DNA of 9,714 nt. Origin: Spirochaetia bacterium UBA5368 (lineage in GTDB: Bacteria; Spirochaetota; UBA4802; UBA5368). This document shows, piece after piece, positions 1 to 6,797 of this stretch. Numbering within the stretch: position 1 is the stretch's first letter; each line of letters begins with the position of its first letter. A program made the position numbers and the translations under genes. The stretch is taken from assembly GCA_002407865.1 (NCBI GenBank), contig DHPI01000033.1:5936-15649 (forward strand), read 5' to 3'. Under the pieces are notes generated by a model, which had not been told where the DNA came from, ran no database searches, and saw nothing but the letters and a program-made list of their open reading frames with translations.

Positions 1-1
1 T

Positions 2-526
2 CTACAGGGCGTGCGCTGTCCCGTCAATTGTGAGTGTTCCGCTGTGGAAAATCTGCCGGGTCTGGAAGTCGTATTCGATTTCGATGTCCGTAAAAACGTA
101 GACGCCCGCGCATTCACCGTCTTCTACCGTCAGCGTTCCATCGAATGACACCACAAGCATGAGCCGCTTTTTCGTAACGGGATCATAGGTGAAGGTAAAT
201 GCGCCTTCAATCTGGCCGGATACATGCGAATCCCTGATATGATACGTATCGAATGTGATGGTAAAGGTCGCGTTGGCAACTCCGGGCTGGGGTATCTCCC
301 ATGTCACGTAAATCAGCAGCCCGTCGTGTTCAATGTCGATATCGGTTTTGGGATTGTCGGGGATGCAGGCCTCGTCGGCGATCGATTCTATGGCATCATC
401 AATAACACTCCGTGCAAATTCCGTTTTCACCGCGTCGTTGTCATCGGAGGATTCGAAGCATGCAACATTGCCGATGATGGCGCAGACGGTGAAAAAAAGC
501 ACTACCCCCCTCCTGAATGATTTCAT
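2..526 (-). CDS. Small exported lipoprotein, function unknown
   Basis: I place the start at the ATG at 526, giving 174 residues, because a strong Shine-Dalgarno (GGAGGG) lies 5 bases upstream and the protein then begins with a signal peptide. The open frame continues upstream to 775, but that part has no protein-like character. Residues 1-7 are basic, 8-22 are hydrophobic, and Cys23 follows Asn-Val-Ala, a relaxed lipobox of the kind tolerated in spirochaetes. Export and lipidation at Cys23 are therefore likely, placing the protein in the cell envelope. After an acidic, helix-prone stretch (about 25-53), residues 60-174 alternate hydrophobic and polar residues and look like a beta sandwich or barrel. 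Cys54 and Cys139 could form a disulfide. I do not recognise a family. A promoter-like sequence and a leader hairpin lie upstream. The stop codon (TAG) sits at the very left of the window, so the gene is complete. Confidence 0.75.
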   Translation of the reverse strand: MKSFRRGVVLFFTVCAIIGNVACFESSDDNDAVKTEFARSVIDDAIESIADEACIPDNPKTDIDIEHDGLLIYVTWEIPQPGVANATFTITFDTYHIRDSHVSGQIEGAFTFTYDPVTKKRLMLVVSFDGTLTVEDGECAGVYVFTDIEIEYDFQTRQIFHSGTLTIDGTAHAL

Positions 527-554
527 AGGTTCCCTCCATGTCTTTTTTGAAACG

Positions 555-578
555 GCGCACGCGGGGTGTGGCGTGCGC
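555..578 (-). repeat. Perfect 8-bp inverted repeat in the lipoprotein gene leader
   Basis: GCGCACGC (555-562) and GCGTGCGC (571-578) are exact reverse complements around an 8-base spacer. In the minus-strand transcript this would fold into a GC-rich hairpin about 30 bases before the lipoprotein start. No U-run follows it in that direction, so it does not look like a terminator; it may stabilise the leader or be a protein-binding site. The repeat is directly visible, its role is inferred. Confidence 0.6.
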
Positions 579-595
579 TTTATATGTACAGGTGA

Positions 596-624
596 AATAT
601 ACAGAGGGAACGAACCGTCGTAAA
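596..624 (-). promoter_or_regulatory. Candidate sigma-70 type promoter for the lipoprotein gene
   Basis: Reading the minus strand, TTTACG (624-619) is followed after exactly 17 bases by TATATT (601-596). These match the -35 and -10 consensus at 4 of 6 and 5 of 6 positions. Transcription would start near 589 and leave a leader of about 60 bases containing the 555-578 hairpin. This is only a consensus match by eye. Confidence 0.45.
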
Positions 625-739
625 ATAAAAATACCGTTATTATTTCACGCTGTATTTGGGATACGCTCTGATGCAGTGATTCATTCAAGACGGCCGTATG
701 GATGCTGGCGGATGCATGGGCTACCGGCCGTGGCTGACG

Positions 740-752
740 TTCCACAGTGGAA
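740..752. promoter_or_regulatory. Operator-like palindrome
   Basis: TTCCAC-A-GTGGAA is a perfect palindrome with 6-base arms around one central base. It lies just upstream of TTGACT (759-764) and TTGACA (780-785), whose starts are 21 bases apart (about two helical turns). A dimeric repressor or activator site is a reasonable reading, but no regulator is identified and the nearest plus-strand gene begins at 1010. Confidence 0.3.
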
Positions 753-1009
753 ATAAACTTGACTTTTGGTTGCATTATGTTGACACATTAATCGGGCAAT
801 CCCCACGTGATAACCGCATAATTTGGCGCACTCCATCGCGGGTATTCGAAGAGCAGACATATGAGACAGTTGACTTGTATTGTATCATGTGCGTTGTCGC
901 AGTCGCGTTCCCCATTAAGGTTTGGAAAGACGCCGCGGGTTAGCATCGGGGGTGCGCACATTGGGAAAGACGCTATAGCCTGAAGCACATAGCACAGTGA
1001 GGATACGCA

Positions 1010-1285
1010 ATGCCGCGTGAACTGATTTTACACGGCCGCGTTCAGGGTGTCGCGTGCCGGTATTACTGCGGGCAGTACGGGAGACGCATGGGGCTGCGTG
1101 GGGCGGCCACCAACCTGTATGACGGCACCGTGCGTGTGTTGCTCGACACTGATGACGACAATGCAATTCGCGACTACATGAGGGCTCTGCGCACCAACCC
1201 GCACAACATCCATTTTTACGGACACATCAGCGATATCGATGTGTACGAGCATACCGGCCCCATATCCGGGGATTATGTGTTCTGA
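1010..1285 (+). CDS. acyP: Acylphosphatase
   Basis: A 91-residue protein of typical acylphosphatase length (about 90-100), predicted to hydrolyse acyl-phosphates such as acetyl phosphate or 1,3-bisphosphoglycerate in the cytoplasm. The N-terminal signature GRVQGV (9-14) is followed by Ala-Cys-Arg, where most members have Gly-Phe-Arg; the catalytic phosphate-binding Arg17 is kept. The second catalytic residue, Asn35, lies in TNLYDG (34-39), corresponding to the usual RNLPDG. The alternating strand/helix pattern continues to the C-terminal beta strand ending GDYVF. The start is supported by GTGAGGA six bases before the ATG. Its last 13 bases overlap, tail to tail, the end of the minus-strand metallopeptidase gene. 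The phosphate loop is divergent (Gly to Ala, Phe to Cys), so activity is likely but may be reduced. It appears to be a single-gene unit. Confidence 0.85.
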   Translation: MPRELILHGRVQGVACRYYCGQYGRRMGLRGAATNLYDGTVRVLLDTDDDNAIRDYMRALRTNPHNIHFYGHISDIDVYEHTGPISGDYVF

Positions 1286-1890
1286 TCCGCTTTTTCGACG
1301 ATTGGGCGGGGAACCTTCATCCGACGCGCCGTGATAATGCTGAAGTTCCGCGCGAGCTGTGCCGTGTCCATCATGAGGAAATTCATATACGGGGTATCCG
1401 CGACATGCGCGCAGAATGACTGCAGGCTTTCCTCGAACTGGCGGTCGAAATTTTTGCGCGACGATCCGTGCGATTCCCTGACCCTTCCCATCCGGCGTAT
1501 GTCGCCGTTGAAGAGCGGGTTGATGTGGTACAGTTCGTGGAACACTACGCGCAGCTTTTCCATTGCCGGGAGGTCGAAAAATTTTGGAAAATAAAAGTAT
1601 ATCAGATAGAGTTGCGAAATGCCGTTACACATGACCACCGGCATTGTGTAGCGTTTGCCGTGATGATAGAGCTCGCCCGCCCCGTCCCTGAACCTGAGCG
1701 GCACTACCTTGCCGTATATCGCGCCCCGGCCGTTCGATTTGTTCGACGCGATGCACACGAGCATTCGTAACAGGTTGATGTGGCGGAAATCCGGGGAACG
1801 CGTGACTATTTCCTGAATTATGAGGGTAAGCACATCGGAGATATTTATTTCACCGAGCGCGGCGTTTTTTGTCGCGGAGCGGGCGGCCAT
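1273..1890 (-). CDS. Putative zinc metallopeptidase (HExxH), last gene of the nadK-recN operon
   Basis: A 205-residue soluble protein with no signal peptide or membrane segment. HELYH at 118-122 is a classic zinc-peptidase motif: His118 and His122 would bind zinc and Glu119 would activate water. The motif extends into INPLFNGDIRRM, and His141 (in RESHG) is the best candidate for the third ligand. The layout (small, no propeptide, HExxH followed by Gly-Asp-Ile-Arg-Arg) resembles a poorly characterised group described as putative phage-type metallopeptidases; I cannot confirm membership. The N-terminal part (1-50) is helical and lacks an obvious DNA-binding motif. The ATG lies 2 bases after the recN stop, in TAAAAATG, and has no clear Shine-Dalgarno of its own, which points to translational coupling with recN. 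The operon context suggests a tie to DNA repair or stress, but substrate and role are unknown. No terminator is visible after it. Confidence 0.7.
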   Translation of the reverse strand: MAARSATKNAALGEINISDVLTLIIQEIVTRSPDFRHINLLRMLVCIASNKSNGRGAIYGKVVPLRFRDGAGELYHHGKRYTMPVVMCNGISQLYLIYFYFPKFFDLPAMEKLRVVFHELYHINPLFNGDIRRMGRVRESHGSSRKNFDRQFEESLQSFCAHVADTPYMNFLMMDTAQLARNFSIITARRMKVPRPIVEKADQNT

Positions 1891-1892
1891 TT

Positions 1893-3602
1893 TTAGTTTT
1901 CGGCCACGGCAAGGCGTACCATTTCCTCGGCGTGTTTTAACGACAGGTCGGTGATTTTTTCGCCGGCCAGCATGCGCGCTACCTCTTTCACCTTTTCGCT
2001 GCGGCTGAGCTTCCGGACTGAGGTTGTTATCCTCCCGCCCTGGTTCTCTTTTTGCACAAAAAAATGCTGGTCTGACATCGCCGCTATCTGGGGGAGGTGC
2101 GTGATGACCAGCACCTGGCGCTCCGCCGCGAGCGATTTCAACTTTTTACCCACAACCTCGGCCACCTTGCCTCCGATGCCTGCGTCGACTTCGTCGAAGA
2201 TGAGGCTGTCAACGATGTCCGCGGAGAGGATCACCTTTTTCAGGGCCAGCATAATACGCGACATTTCGCCGCCCGATGCCGATTTGCGAAGCTGCCGCAG
2301 GTCTTCGCCCTCGTTCGCGGAGAGCAGAAATTCAATGCGGTCCAGGCCGTGCGGGTAGAGAACATAACGTTTGCTGTCGCTTTCGATCTCGCCGTCGGGG
2401 CTGATTTCGCGTTTTATGGAGATGCGAAACACGGTGCCGCCCATGCCGAGATCCGTCAGCTCTTTCATCACATTTTCTTCGAGTACCGCCGCCGCATCTT
2501 TGCGCTTTTCAGAAAGCTCGAGCGCAGAGACTTTCGCCGTCTGCACCGCCGCGGCGTATTCGGCCTTCAGCTTCTCGATCTCTTCTTCCGATGAAGAAAT
2601 CGCGTCAAGTTCGCGTTTTGATTTTTCGGCGTAGTCGAGGATTTCCCTGATGGAGCCGCCGTATTTCTTCTTTAATCCGGCGATCAGGGCGAGGCGCTCT
2701 TCGACCTCGTTGATGCGCTCCGGAGAGAATTGGACGTTGCGCTCGAAATCGCGCAGCTCTGTTGCGGCATCCTCGAGCGAATAAAGCGATTCCTTCACGG
2801 TCTCGAGAATCGATGAGATGCGGGCGTCGTACGAGGAGATTGCCGAGAGGGCCGCGTCCGCTTTTTTAAGATTCTGCAGAATGCCGTGCTCGCCCTTCAT
2901 CAGCCCGCTGACGGCGCTGATCTCGGTGAAAAGTTTTTCCGAGTTTTGCAGCAGCAGGGATTCGTTTTTCAGCGTTTCCTCTTCGCCCGAAATAAGCTTC
3001 GCGGCATCAATTTCCCTGATGGCGTAGCCGAGGAACTCGAGCTTTCGCGCTTTTTCTTTTTCGTCCATCTCGAAAGAGCGTATGCTGTCTTGCAGGTTGT
3101 GCAGCCGCGCGTGAAGCTCGCCGATCGTGCGCACCAGATCGCCGTGGCCGGCGAACGAGTCGAGCAGTTCCCTGTGGCGCGCTATCCTCGTAATATTCTG
3201 ATGCTCGTTCTGGCCGTGTATGTCGACCAGGTATTCGGTGATTTCCTGGAGCTTCGCGATGGGGATCTGAGTGGCGTTGGCGAAGCAGCGACCCTTGCCA
3301 TTGGCGTACAGCTCCCGGCGCAGCACCAGCGTCGAGTCGTCGCAATCGATACCGGAATCCTCGAGAATCGATGTGACCTGCGGCAACGACGAAACATCGA
3401 ATACGCCTTCCAGCGTTGCGCGCTCGAACCCGGTGCGTATCATATCGGTCGTCATCTTTTCGCCGAGCACGCCCGAAAGGGCGTCGATGAGGATTGATTT
3501 CCCTGCGCCCGTTTCGCCGGTGAGTATATTCAACCCCCCGCCGAACTGGATTTTAAGGTCGTCGATAATAACGAAATTCTTTATTCTCAACTCTGCAAGC
3601 AT
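1893..3602 (-). CDS. recN: DNA repair protein RecN
   Basis: A 569-residue SMC-like ATPase of normal RecN length (about 550-580), acting in the cytoplasm in double-strand-break repair, where it holds DNA ends or sister chromatids together to help RecA. The N-terminal half-ATPase begins with MLAELRIKNFVIIDDL and carries Walker A GETGAGKS at 29-36. VDIHGQNEHQN lies near 127-137, typical of RecN. A helical, charged coiled-coil stretch fills about residues 150-400. The C-terminal half-ATPase has the ABC signature SASGGEMSR (441-449), Walker B SLIFDEVDAGIGG with Asp470 and Glu471, and the switch histidine in THLPQ (His502). All catalytic elements are intact. The ATG at 3602 follows the nadK stop by 13 bases; its Shine-Dalgarno is weak, so translation may be coupled. 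No SOS (LexA) box was recognised at the operon promoter. Confidence 0.97.
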   Translation of the reverse strand: MLAELRIKNFVIIDDLKIQFGGGLNILTGETGAGKSILIDALSGVLGEKMTTDMIRTGFERATLEGVFDVSSLPQVTSILEDSGIDCDDSTLVLRRELYANGKGRCFANATQIPIAKLQEITEYLVDIHGQNEHQNITRIARHRELLDSFAGHGDLVRTIGELHARLHNLQDSIRSFEMDEKEKARKLEFLGYAIREIDAAKLISGEEETLKNESLLLQNSEKLFTEISAVSGLMKGEHGILQNLKKADAALSAISSYDARISSILETVKESLYSLEDAATELRDFERNVQFSPERINEVEERLALIAGLKKKYGGSIREILDYAEKSKRELDAISSSEEEIEKLKAEYAAAVQTAKVSALELSEKRKDAAAVLEENVMKELTDLGMGGTVFRISIKREISPDGEIESDSKRYVLYPHGLDRIEFLLSANEGEDLRQLRKSASGGEMSRIMLALKKVILSADIVDSLIFDEVDAGIGGKVAEVVGKKLKSLAAERQVLVITHLPQIAAMSDQHFFVQKENQGGRITTSVRKLSRSEKVKEVARMLAGEKITDLSLKHAEEMVRLAVAEN

Positions 3603-3615
3603 GGCGGATTGTCCG

Positions 3616-4488
3616 TTAACTCATATTTCTTCCCCAGCCGAGCTTCTGCCGCAAGATTTCATTGTAGTCCCGACCGGGATGCGGAATGATTCGCACTTTT
3701 TTATCGGAGCCGCGGATGAGAATCTCGTCCTCACCCTCAATTGGAATAGCCTCCTGACCGTCGATTGTCAATAATAAATTTTCGAAAGGCGATATCACCT
3801 TCGCCTTCAGTTCGGTCTGCACCGGCACGATCATCGGCCGAATGGCAAGGGTGTGCGGACATATGGGGCTTACTATATAGATGCTGTCGATTGATGGAAT
3901 GACGATGGGGCCGCCGGCGGAAAGGGAATAGGCGGTCGATCCGGTGGCTGTGGAGATGATGAGGCCGTCGCCGGAATAGCAGTTCAGAAAAACGCCGTCA
4001 AGTTCTATACGAATCATGATGGGCCTGGAAAACGCGCCTTTCGAAACTACGGCGTCGTTCATAAACGCGGCGCGTTTCAGCTCGCCACGGTTTCTCGTCA
4101 GCACGGCCTCAAGCATGGCGCGCGAACGCGTCGTGTAATTCCCGTTAACTACTTCGTTCAGGTAATACAGCGCTTCGTCGGGCGAGAACTCGGTAAGAAA
4201 GCCGAGCCGCCCCCGGTTGATTCCGAAAATCGGCGCGCCTGTCTCCGCGAAAAGGCGGGCGGCGCCGAGGAATGTCCCATCGCCGCCGATGACCACCGCG
4301 ATATCCGAATGACGTACGAACTCGGGAGGATCGGCGAAATACTCGTCGAGGCCCGCAGTCCGCAAGATATCAAGCTGCGGCAGATACACCCGTATGCCTC
4401 GATCGGAAAAAAATCTAATGAGATCTCGGATGAGAGGCACCGACTGTGCGTCATCCGGACGGATATTGATTGCCGCAGTGTGAATCAT
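3616..4488 (-). CDS. nadK: NAD kinase (ATP/polyphosphate-dependent)
   Basis: A 290-residue cytosolic enzyme that phosphorylates NAD to NADP, the only de novo source of NADP. The family motifs are intact: GGDGTFL (68-74), where the glycine-rich loop and its Asp contact the nucleotide; GINRGRLGFL after it; MNDAVVSKG in the position of the usual NE-containing motif; and the diagnostic GDGLIISTATGSTAYSLSAG run. I choose the ATG at 4488 because GGGA sits 6 bases upstream and the protein then begins at the first beta strand. The frame could extend to a TTG at 4527, which would add 13 non-homologous, charged residues and is less likely. It is the first gene of a nadK - recN - metallopeptidase operon. 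Pairing of nadK with recN is common in bacteria. The probable promoter is at 4545-4572. Confidence 0.96.
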   Translation of the reverse strand: MIHTAAINIRPDDAQSVPLIRDLIRFFSDRGIRVYLPQLDILRTAGLDEYFADPPEFVRHSDIAVVIGGDGTFLGAARLFAETGAPIFGINRGRLGFLTEFSPDEALYYLNEVVNGNYTTRSRAMLEAVLTRNRGELKRAAFMNDAVVSKGAFSRPIMIRIELDGVFLNCYSGDGLIISTATGSTAYSLSAGGPIVIPSIDSIYIVSPICPHTLAIRPMIVPVQTELKAKVISPFENLLLTIDGQEAIPIEGEDEILIRGSDKKVRIIPHPGRDYNEILRQKLGWGRNMS

Positions 4489-4544
4489 TGCATGTCCCTG
4501 CCGCCGCAGGCTCCCCCGTTCGAGCAAAATTCATGAGAGTAAGC

Positions 4545-4572
4545 ATAGTATACATTATTGCAGCGCCGTCAA
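4545..4572 (-). promoter_or_regulatory. Candidate promoter for nadK-recN-metallopeptidase
   Basis: On the minus strand TTGACG (4572-4567) is followed after 16 bases by TACTAT (4550-4545); an overlapping TATACT (4552-4547) is a better -10 match but at only 14 bases. Either would start transcription around 4540 and give a leader of about 50 bases before the nadK ATG at 4488. The surrounding sequence is AT-rich, as expected for a promoter. Consensus matching by eye only. Confidence 0.45.
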
Positions 4573-4675
4573 TGTAAATTTTGCTGCACGATATGCCCGG
4601 TGATGCGCACTGCCGACATGTTTTTTTAAATATAAACCGCAGGTTATTCGAGCCATCAAATTAATTTTATAAAAA

Positions 4676-4711
4676 TGTGTTGATTTCATCACACTTGTTT
4701 TTATTAACAAG
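4676..4711 (+). promoter_or_regulatory. Two abutting palindromes over the cyclase promoter region (CRP-like operator)
   Basis: The first element, TGTGTTGATTTCATCACA (4676-4693), is an 18-base imperfect palindrome: seven of nine base pairs are symmetric. Its outer arms TGTGT and TCACA resemble CRP half-sites (TGTGA/TCACA) but are 8 rather than 6 bases apart. Immediately next to it is a perfect 6-base-arm inverted repeat, CTTGTT-TTTATT-AACAAG (4694-4711). A possible promoter overlaps both: TTGATT (4680-4685), 16 bases, TATTAA (4702-4707). A second possible -10, TATAAA, is at 4668-4673 but without a good -35. A cyclase gene under control of a cyclic-nucleotide-responsive regulator would make sense, but this is inference. 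Confidence 0.4.
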
Positions 4712-4742
4712 GGCATACTGTAAGTGAAATGTCGGTAAAGCG

Positions 4743-4762
4743 CCGGCTGCAACCGCAGCCGG
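4743..4762 (+). promoter_or_regulatory. Strong hairpin abutting the cyclase ribosome-binding site
   Basis: CCGGCTGC (4743-4750) and GCAGCCGG (4755-4762) pair perfectly around the loop AACC. The right arm runs straight into AAAGGGGA, the Shine-Dalgarno region of the ATG at 4776. Four more bases, CGGT (4733-4736) and ACCG (4771-4774), could pair outside the hairpin and would enclose the ribosome-binding site. The structure could limit or switch translation of the cyclase. There is no U-run, so it is not a terminator. No known riboswitch class could be assigned. Confidence 0.6.
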
Positions 4763-4775
4763 AAAGGGGAACCGT

Positions 4776-6233
4776 ATGAGAAGGCTGTTCATGTTCGTGG
4801 AAAAAATACCGGTGCTGGGAGAGCTGTTGCGGAAAAGCGGCATTAAGATCAAACTTGTATCACTTATTTCCCTTATTATACTGCTGGTTGTCATCCCCAT
4901 AAGCGCCGTATACATACTGCTTTCCACGCGCGCGCTCATGTCGGCCAACGACAAGCTTTGCCAGACGATCGCGGGAAATATTTCATCCGCAGAATCGTTT
5001 ATCATGGTTGAAAAAAAGCCGCTCGAGCGGTCGATGATCCTCCAGGACATTGTCAGCAGCCTTTCACGCAGCGGCATTTCCGGGCTTGCGCACGCCGCCG
5101 TGTATGATCTGCGGGGGATGCTTGCCGAAAGAAAATTTACGTACGCGGCCCATACCGACAGCACCCTGAGAGGGACGGCGGTACGCGCCGACGTGCGTGA
5201 CGAACTGCTCCGCGTGAACAGCACCGAGATTGTTCATCTGGATATGAAGGTCGGGGGAGAGATCGAATCGTGCTACCGTTACCGTATCCCGTTTAAGTTT
5301 TTCAGCACGCGTGTCGGGATCATCGAGATCGTCTTCACCGAAGAATCCATTCTCGGCCCGGTCAACAAGGTAAAATTATTTATCGTGATACTCACCGTTA
5401 TAATGCTCATGGTTGGGATGTTCATTACCGCATCTCTGGCGACCGGGATTGTGGAGCCGCTTTTGTATCTCACCGAGGGAGTAAGCCGCGTGCGTGATGG
5501 CGACCTGGATGTTACGCTCGATGTTATGACGCATGATGAAATCGGCGTGCTGACCCAGGAATTCAACAAGATGATCGAGCACCTGCGTGAAAAACTTCAG
5601 ATGCAAAAATTCGTTTCGAAATCAACGATATCGATGATAAAGGAGAAAACGCGGCTGGGCGATATCGGCCTCGGCGGCGCACGGGAAAATCTCGCATTTC
5701 TCTTCTCCGATGTGCGCGGATTTACCGCTATGTCGGAAAAGCTCGATCCCGAGGAGGTAGTGTCGATCCTCAACGAGTATCTTGACCTTCAGGCGGAAGT
5801 AATAAAAAAGCATGACGGCGACATAGATAAATTTGTCGGCGACGAGGTCATGGCGGTGTTCGGCGGGCCGCAGAAGGCAGATAACGCGATACTGGCCGCC
5901 GTTGAAATCATCGAGCTTATAAAAAAGTTAAACGCTGAAAGGATTGCCGCGGGCAAACAGGTTGTCGAGGTCGGTATCGGTCTCAATATGGGCGATGTCG
6001 TCCACGGAAGAATGGGGTCCCGCGATCGCATGGACCACACCTCAATCGGCGATGCCGTCAACCTTTCGGCGCGGCTCTGCTCGCAGGCCGAATCGGGCGT
6101 CATCATCGCCTCGAAGGAAATAGTAATGAACGCCACGAAGAAGAAATTTATCGGCAAAAAGCTCGATCCCGTGCGGGTAAAGGGAAAATCGCAGCCGATA
6201 GATGTGTTTCAGATTACCGGCATAAAAAAATAG
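4776..6233 (+). CDS. Membrane-anchored class III adenylate cyclase with HAMP domain
   Basis: A 485-residue protein predicted to make cAMP from ATP at the inner face of the membrane. Transmembrane segments lie at about 26-50 and 199-224, framing an extracytoplasmic sensor domain (about 51-198) of unrecognised fold. A HAMP linker follows (about 222-275, with EPLLYLTEGVSRVRDGDLD), then a helical connector and the catalytic domain (about 303-485). Both metal-binding aspartates are present: Asp312 in FSDVRGF and Asp356 in KFVGDE. Lys352 and Asp420 (in MDHTSIG) are the pair that selects adenine over guanine, and Asn429 and Arg433 (VNLSAR) are the transition-state residues. The homodimeric site therefore looks fully active and ATP-specific. 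AAAGGGGA precedes the ATG, partly sheltered by a hairpin. Its TAG stop abuts the stop of the next, opposite-strand gene with no gap. The signal sensed is unknown. Confidence 0.93.
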   Translation: MRRLFMFVEKIPVLGELLRKSGIKIKLVSLISLIILLVVIPISAVYILLSTRALMSANDKLCQTIAGNISSAESFIMVEKKPLERSMILQDIVSSLSRSGISGLAHAAVYDLRGMLAERKFTYAAHTDSTLRGTAVRADVRDELLRVNSTEIVHLDMKVGGEIESCYRYRIPFKFFSTRVGIIEIVFTEESILGPVNKVKLFIVILTVIMLMVGMFITASLATGIVEPLLYLTEGVSRVRDGDLDVTLDVMTHDEIGVLTQEFNKMIEHLREKLQMQKFVSKSTISMIKEKTRLGDIGLGGARENLAFLFSDVRGFTAMSEKLDPEEVVSILNEYLDLQAEVIKKHDGDIDKFVGDEVMAVFGGPQKADNAILAAVEIIELIKKLNAERIAAGKQVVEVGIGLNMGDVVHGRMGSRDRMDHTSIGDAVNLSARLCSQAESGVIIASKEIVMNATKKKFIGKKLDPVRVKGKSQPIDVFQITGIKK

Positions 6234-6620
6234 TCATTTCTTTGTTATCGCGCGAAATTCCGCCCGTATAAATTCCTTAATTGCGGCCAGGGATTCCCGA
6301 TACCGTTTTTTGTTGAGTTTAATATTTTCGAAAAACGCCGCGGCCCGAAAGAGGGCGTCAAGGTCATTCTCCGTTATACCGGTTGTGTGCAGCTCCGCGT
6401 GTTCGGTGGTGTTGACGACAAGGCCGAAGAGCTTTGCCGTTTCCTCAAGAAAGATGAGATCTATCGAGATATCAAGGTAATCCCCGATTGAATTTCCTAT
6501 CCTCAACGCGGAATACGCGAAATTTTCCGTAAGGTACGAATGCGCGTTGATCCTCCTGACGAGGATGTCCGGAATTGAATGCTTTTTCAAATAGTCCTCG
6601 AGAATCCGCGATCTGTTCAT
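6234..6620 (-). CDS. Hypothetical helical protein, function unknown
   Basis: A 128-residue, soluble, probably all-helical protein rich in Leu, Ile, Glu, Lys and Arg, without signal peptide, membrane segment, cysteine or known catalytic motif. I do not recognise a family. The middle carries ALRIGNSIGDYLDISIDLIFLEE (split here: ALRIGNSIGDYL, then DISIDLIFLEE), and the C-terminal third is basic. The ATG at 6620 has only a weak AGGG five bases upstream, overlapping the 8-base palindrome GGGCGCCC (6621-6628). Its TGA stop (6234-6236) directly abuts the TAG of the cyclase gene on the other strand, so the two genes converge with zero spacer and no room for a terminator. Coding is supported by its clean, protein-like composition and by its exact fit between neighbours; expression is unproven. 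Confidence 0.6.
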   Translation of the reverse strand: MNRSRILEDYLKKHSIPDILVRRINAHSYLTENFAYSALRIGNSIGDYLDISIDLIFLEETAKLFGLVVNTTEHAELHTTGITENDLDALFRAAAFFENIKLNKKRYRESLAAIKEFIRAEFRAITKK

Positions 6621-6708
6621 GGGCGCCCTGCCTGTATAAGTGTACGGGCATCGTAGTGCACATGGCGCTGCAAGTACAAGAATTTTTTAAATCTCGCATA
6701 GATGCTAT

Positions 6709-6736
6709 ATTACATTATTAGAATATCTATCATCAA
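6709..6736 (-). promoter_or_regulatory. Candidate promoter for the 128-residue orphan gene
   Basis: On the minus strand TTGATG (6736-6731) is followed after 16 bases by TGTAAT (6714-6709), 4 of 6 and 5 of 6 consensus matches. Transcription would start near 6702, about 80 bases before the ATG at 6620. Several other AT-rich hexamers nearby could serve as well, so the exact position is uncertain. Confidence 0.35.
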
Positions 6737-6797
6737 TTTTATGTGTTCTTTTTATGGGTTACATTCATTTATTTGTCGGCGATTCGGTATTTTTCTC

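Larger units (their letters stand above)
527..1009. other. Non-coding stretch between lipoprotein and acylphosphatase genes
   Basis: About 480 bases with no frame that reads like a protein. It holds the lipoprotein leader and promoter (527-624). It also holds a 7-bp inverted pair ACGGCCG (691-697) / CGGCCGT (726-732), a palindrome at 740-752, and three TTGAC-type elements at 759, 780 and 870, of which the one at 780 is a perfect TTGACA. None of these has a good -10 box 16-18 bases downstream. A 10-base direct repeat GGAAAGACGC occurs at 924-933 and 964-973. I see no tRNA, known riboswitch or mobile element here. Confidence 0.5.

Noticed and set aside
555..578. Hairpin as a plus-strand terminator
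   Set aside because: Only three T follow the right arm and no plus-strand gene ends upstream of it.
527..775. N-terminal extension of the lipoprotein frame to 775
   Set aside because: The extra 83 residues have no protein-like pattern and would place the signal peptide internally; the ATG at 526 has a strong Shine-Dalgarno.
2097..2594. Long plus-strand frame opposite recN
   Set aside because: It is the mirror of recN coding sequence, rich in Phe, Arg and His as expected of an antisense frame; no start signal or motif.
4489..4527. TTG start at 4527 for NAD kinase
   Set aside because: It would add a charged stretch before the first beta strand of the fold; the ATG at 4488 has a suitable ribosome-binding site.
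4711..4774. Possible class I cyclic-di-GMP (GEMM) riboswitch before the cyclase
   Set aside because: Scattered fragments (GGGC, AAAGC, GGGGAACCG) recall the class, but the required paired GAAA-capped stem and the conserved core are missing. The hairpin alone is not diagnostic.
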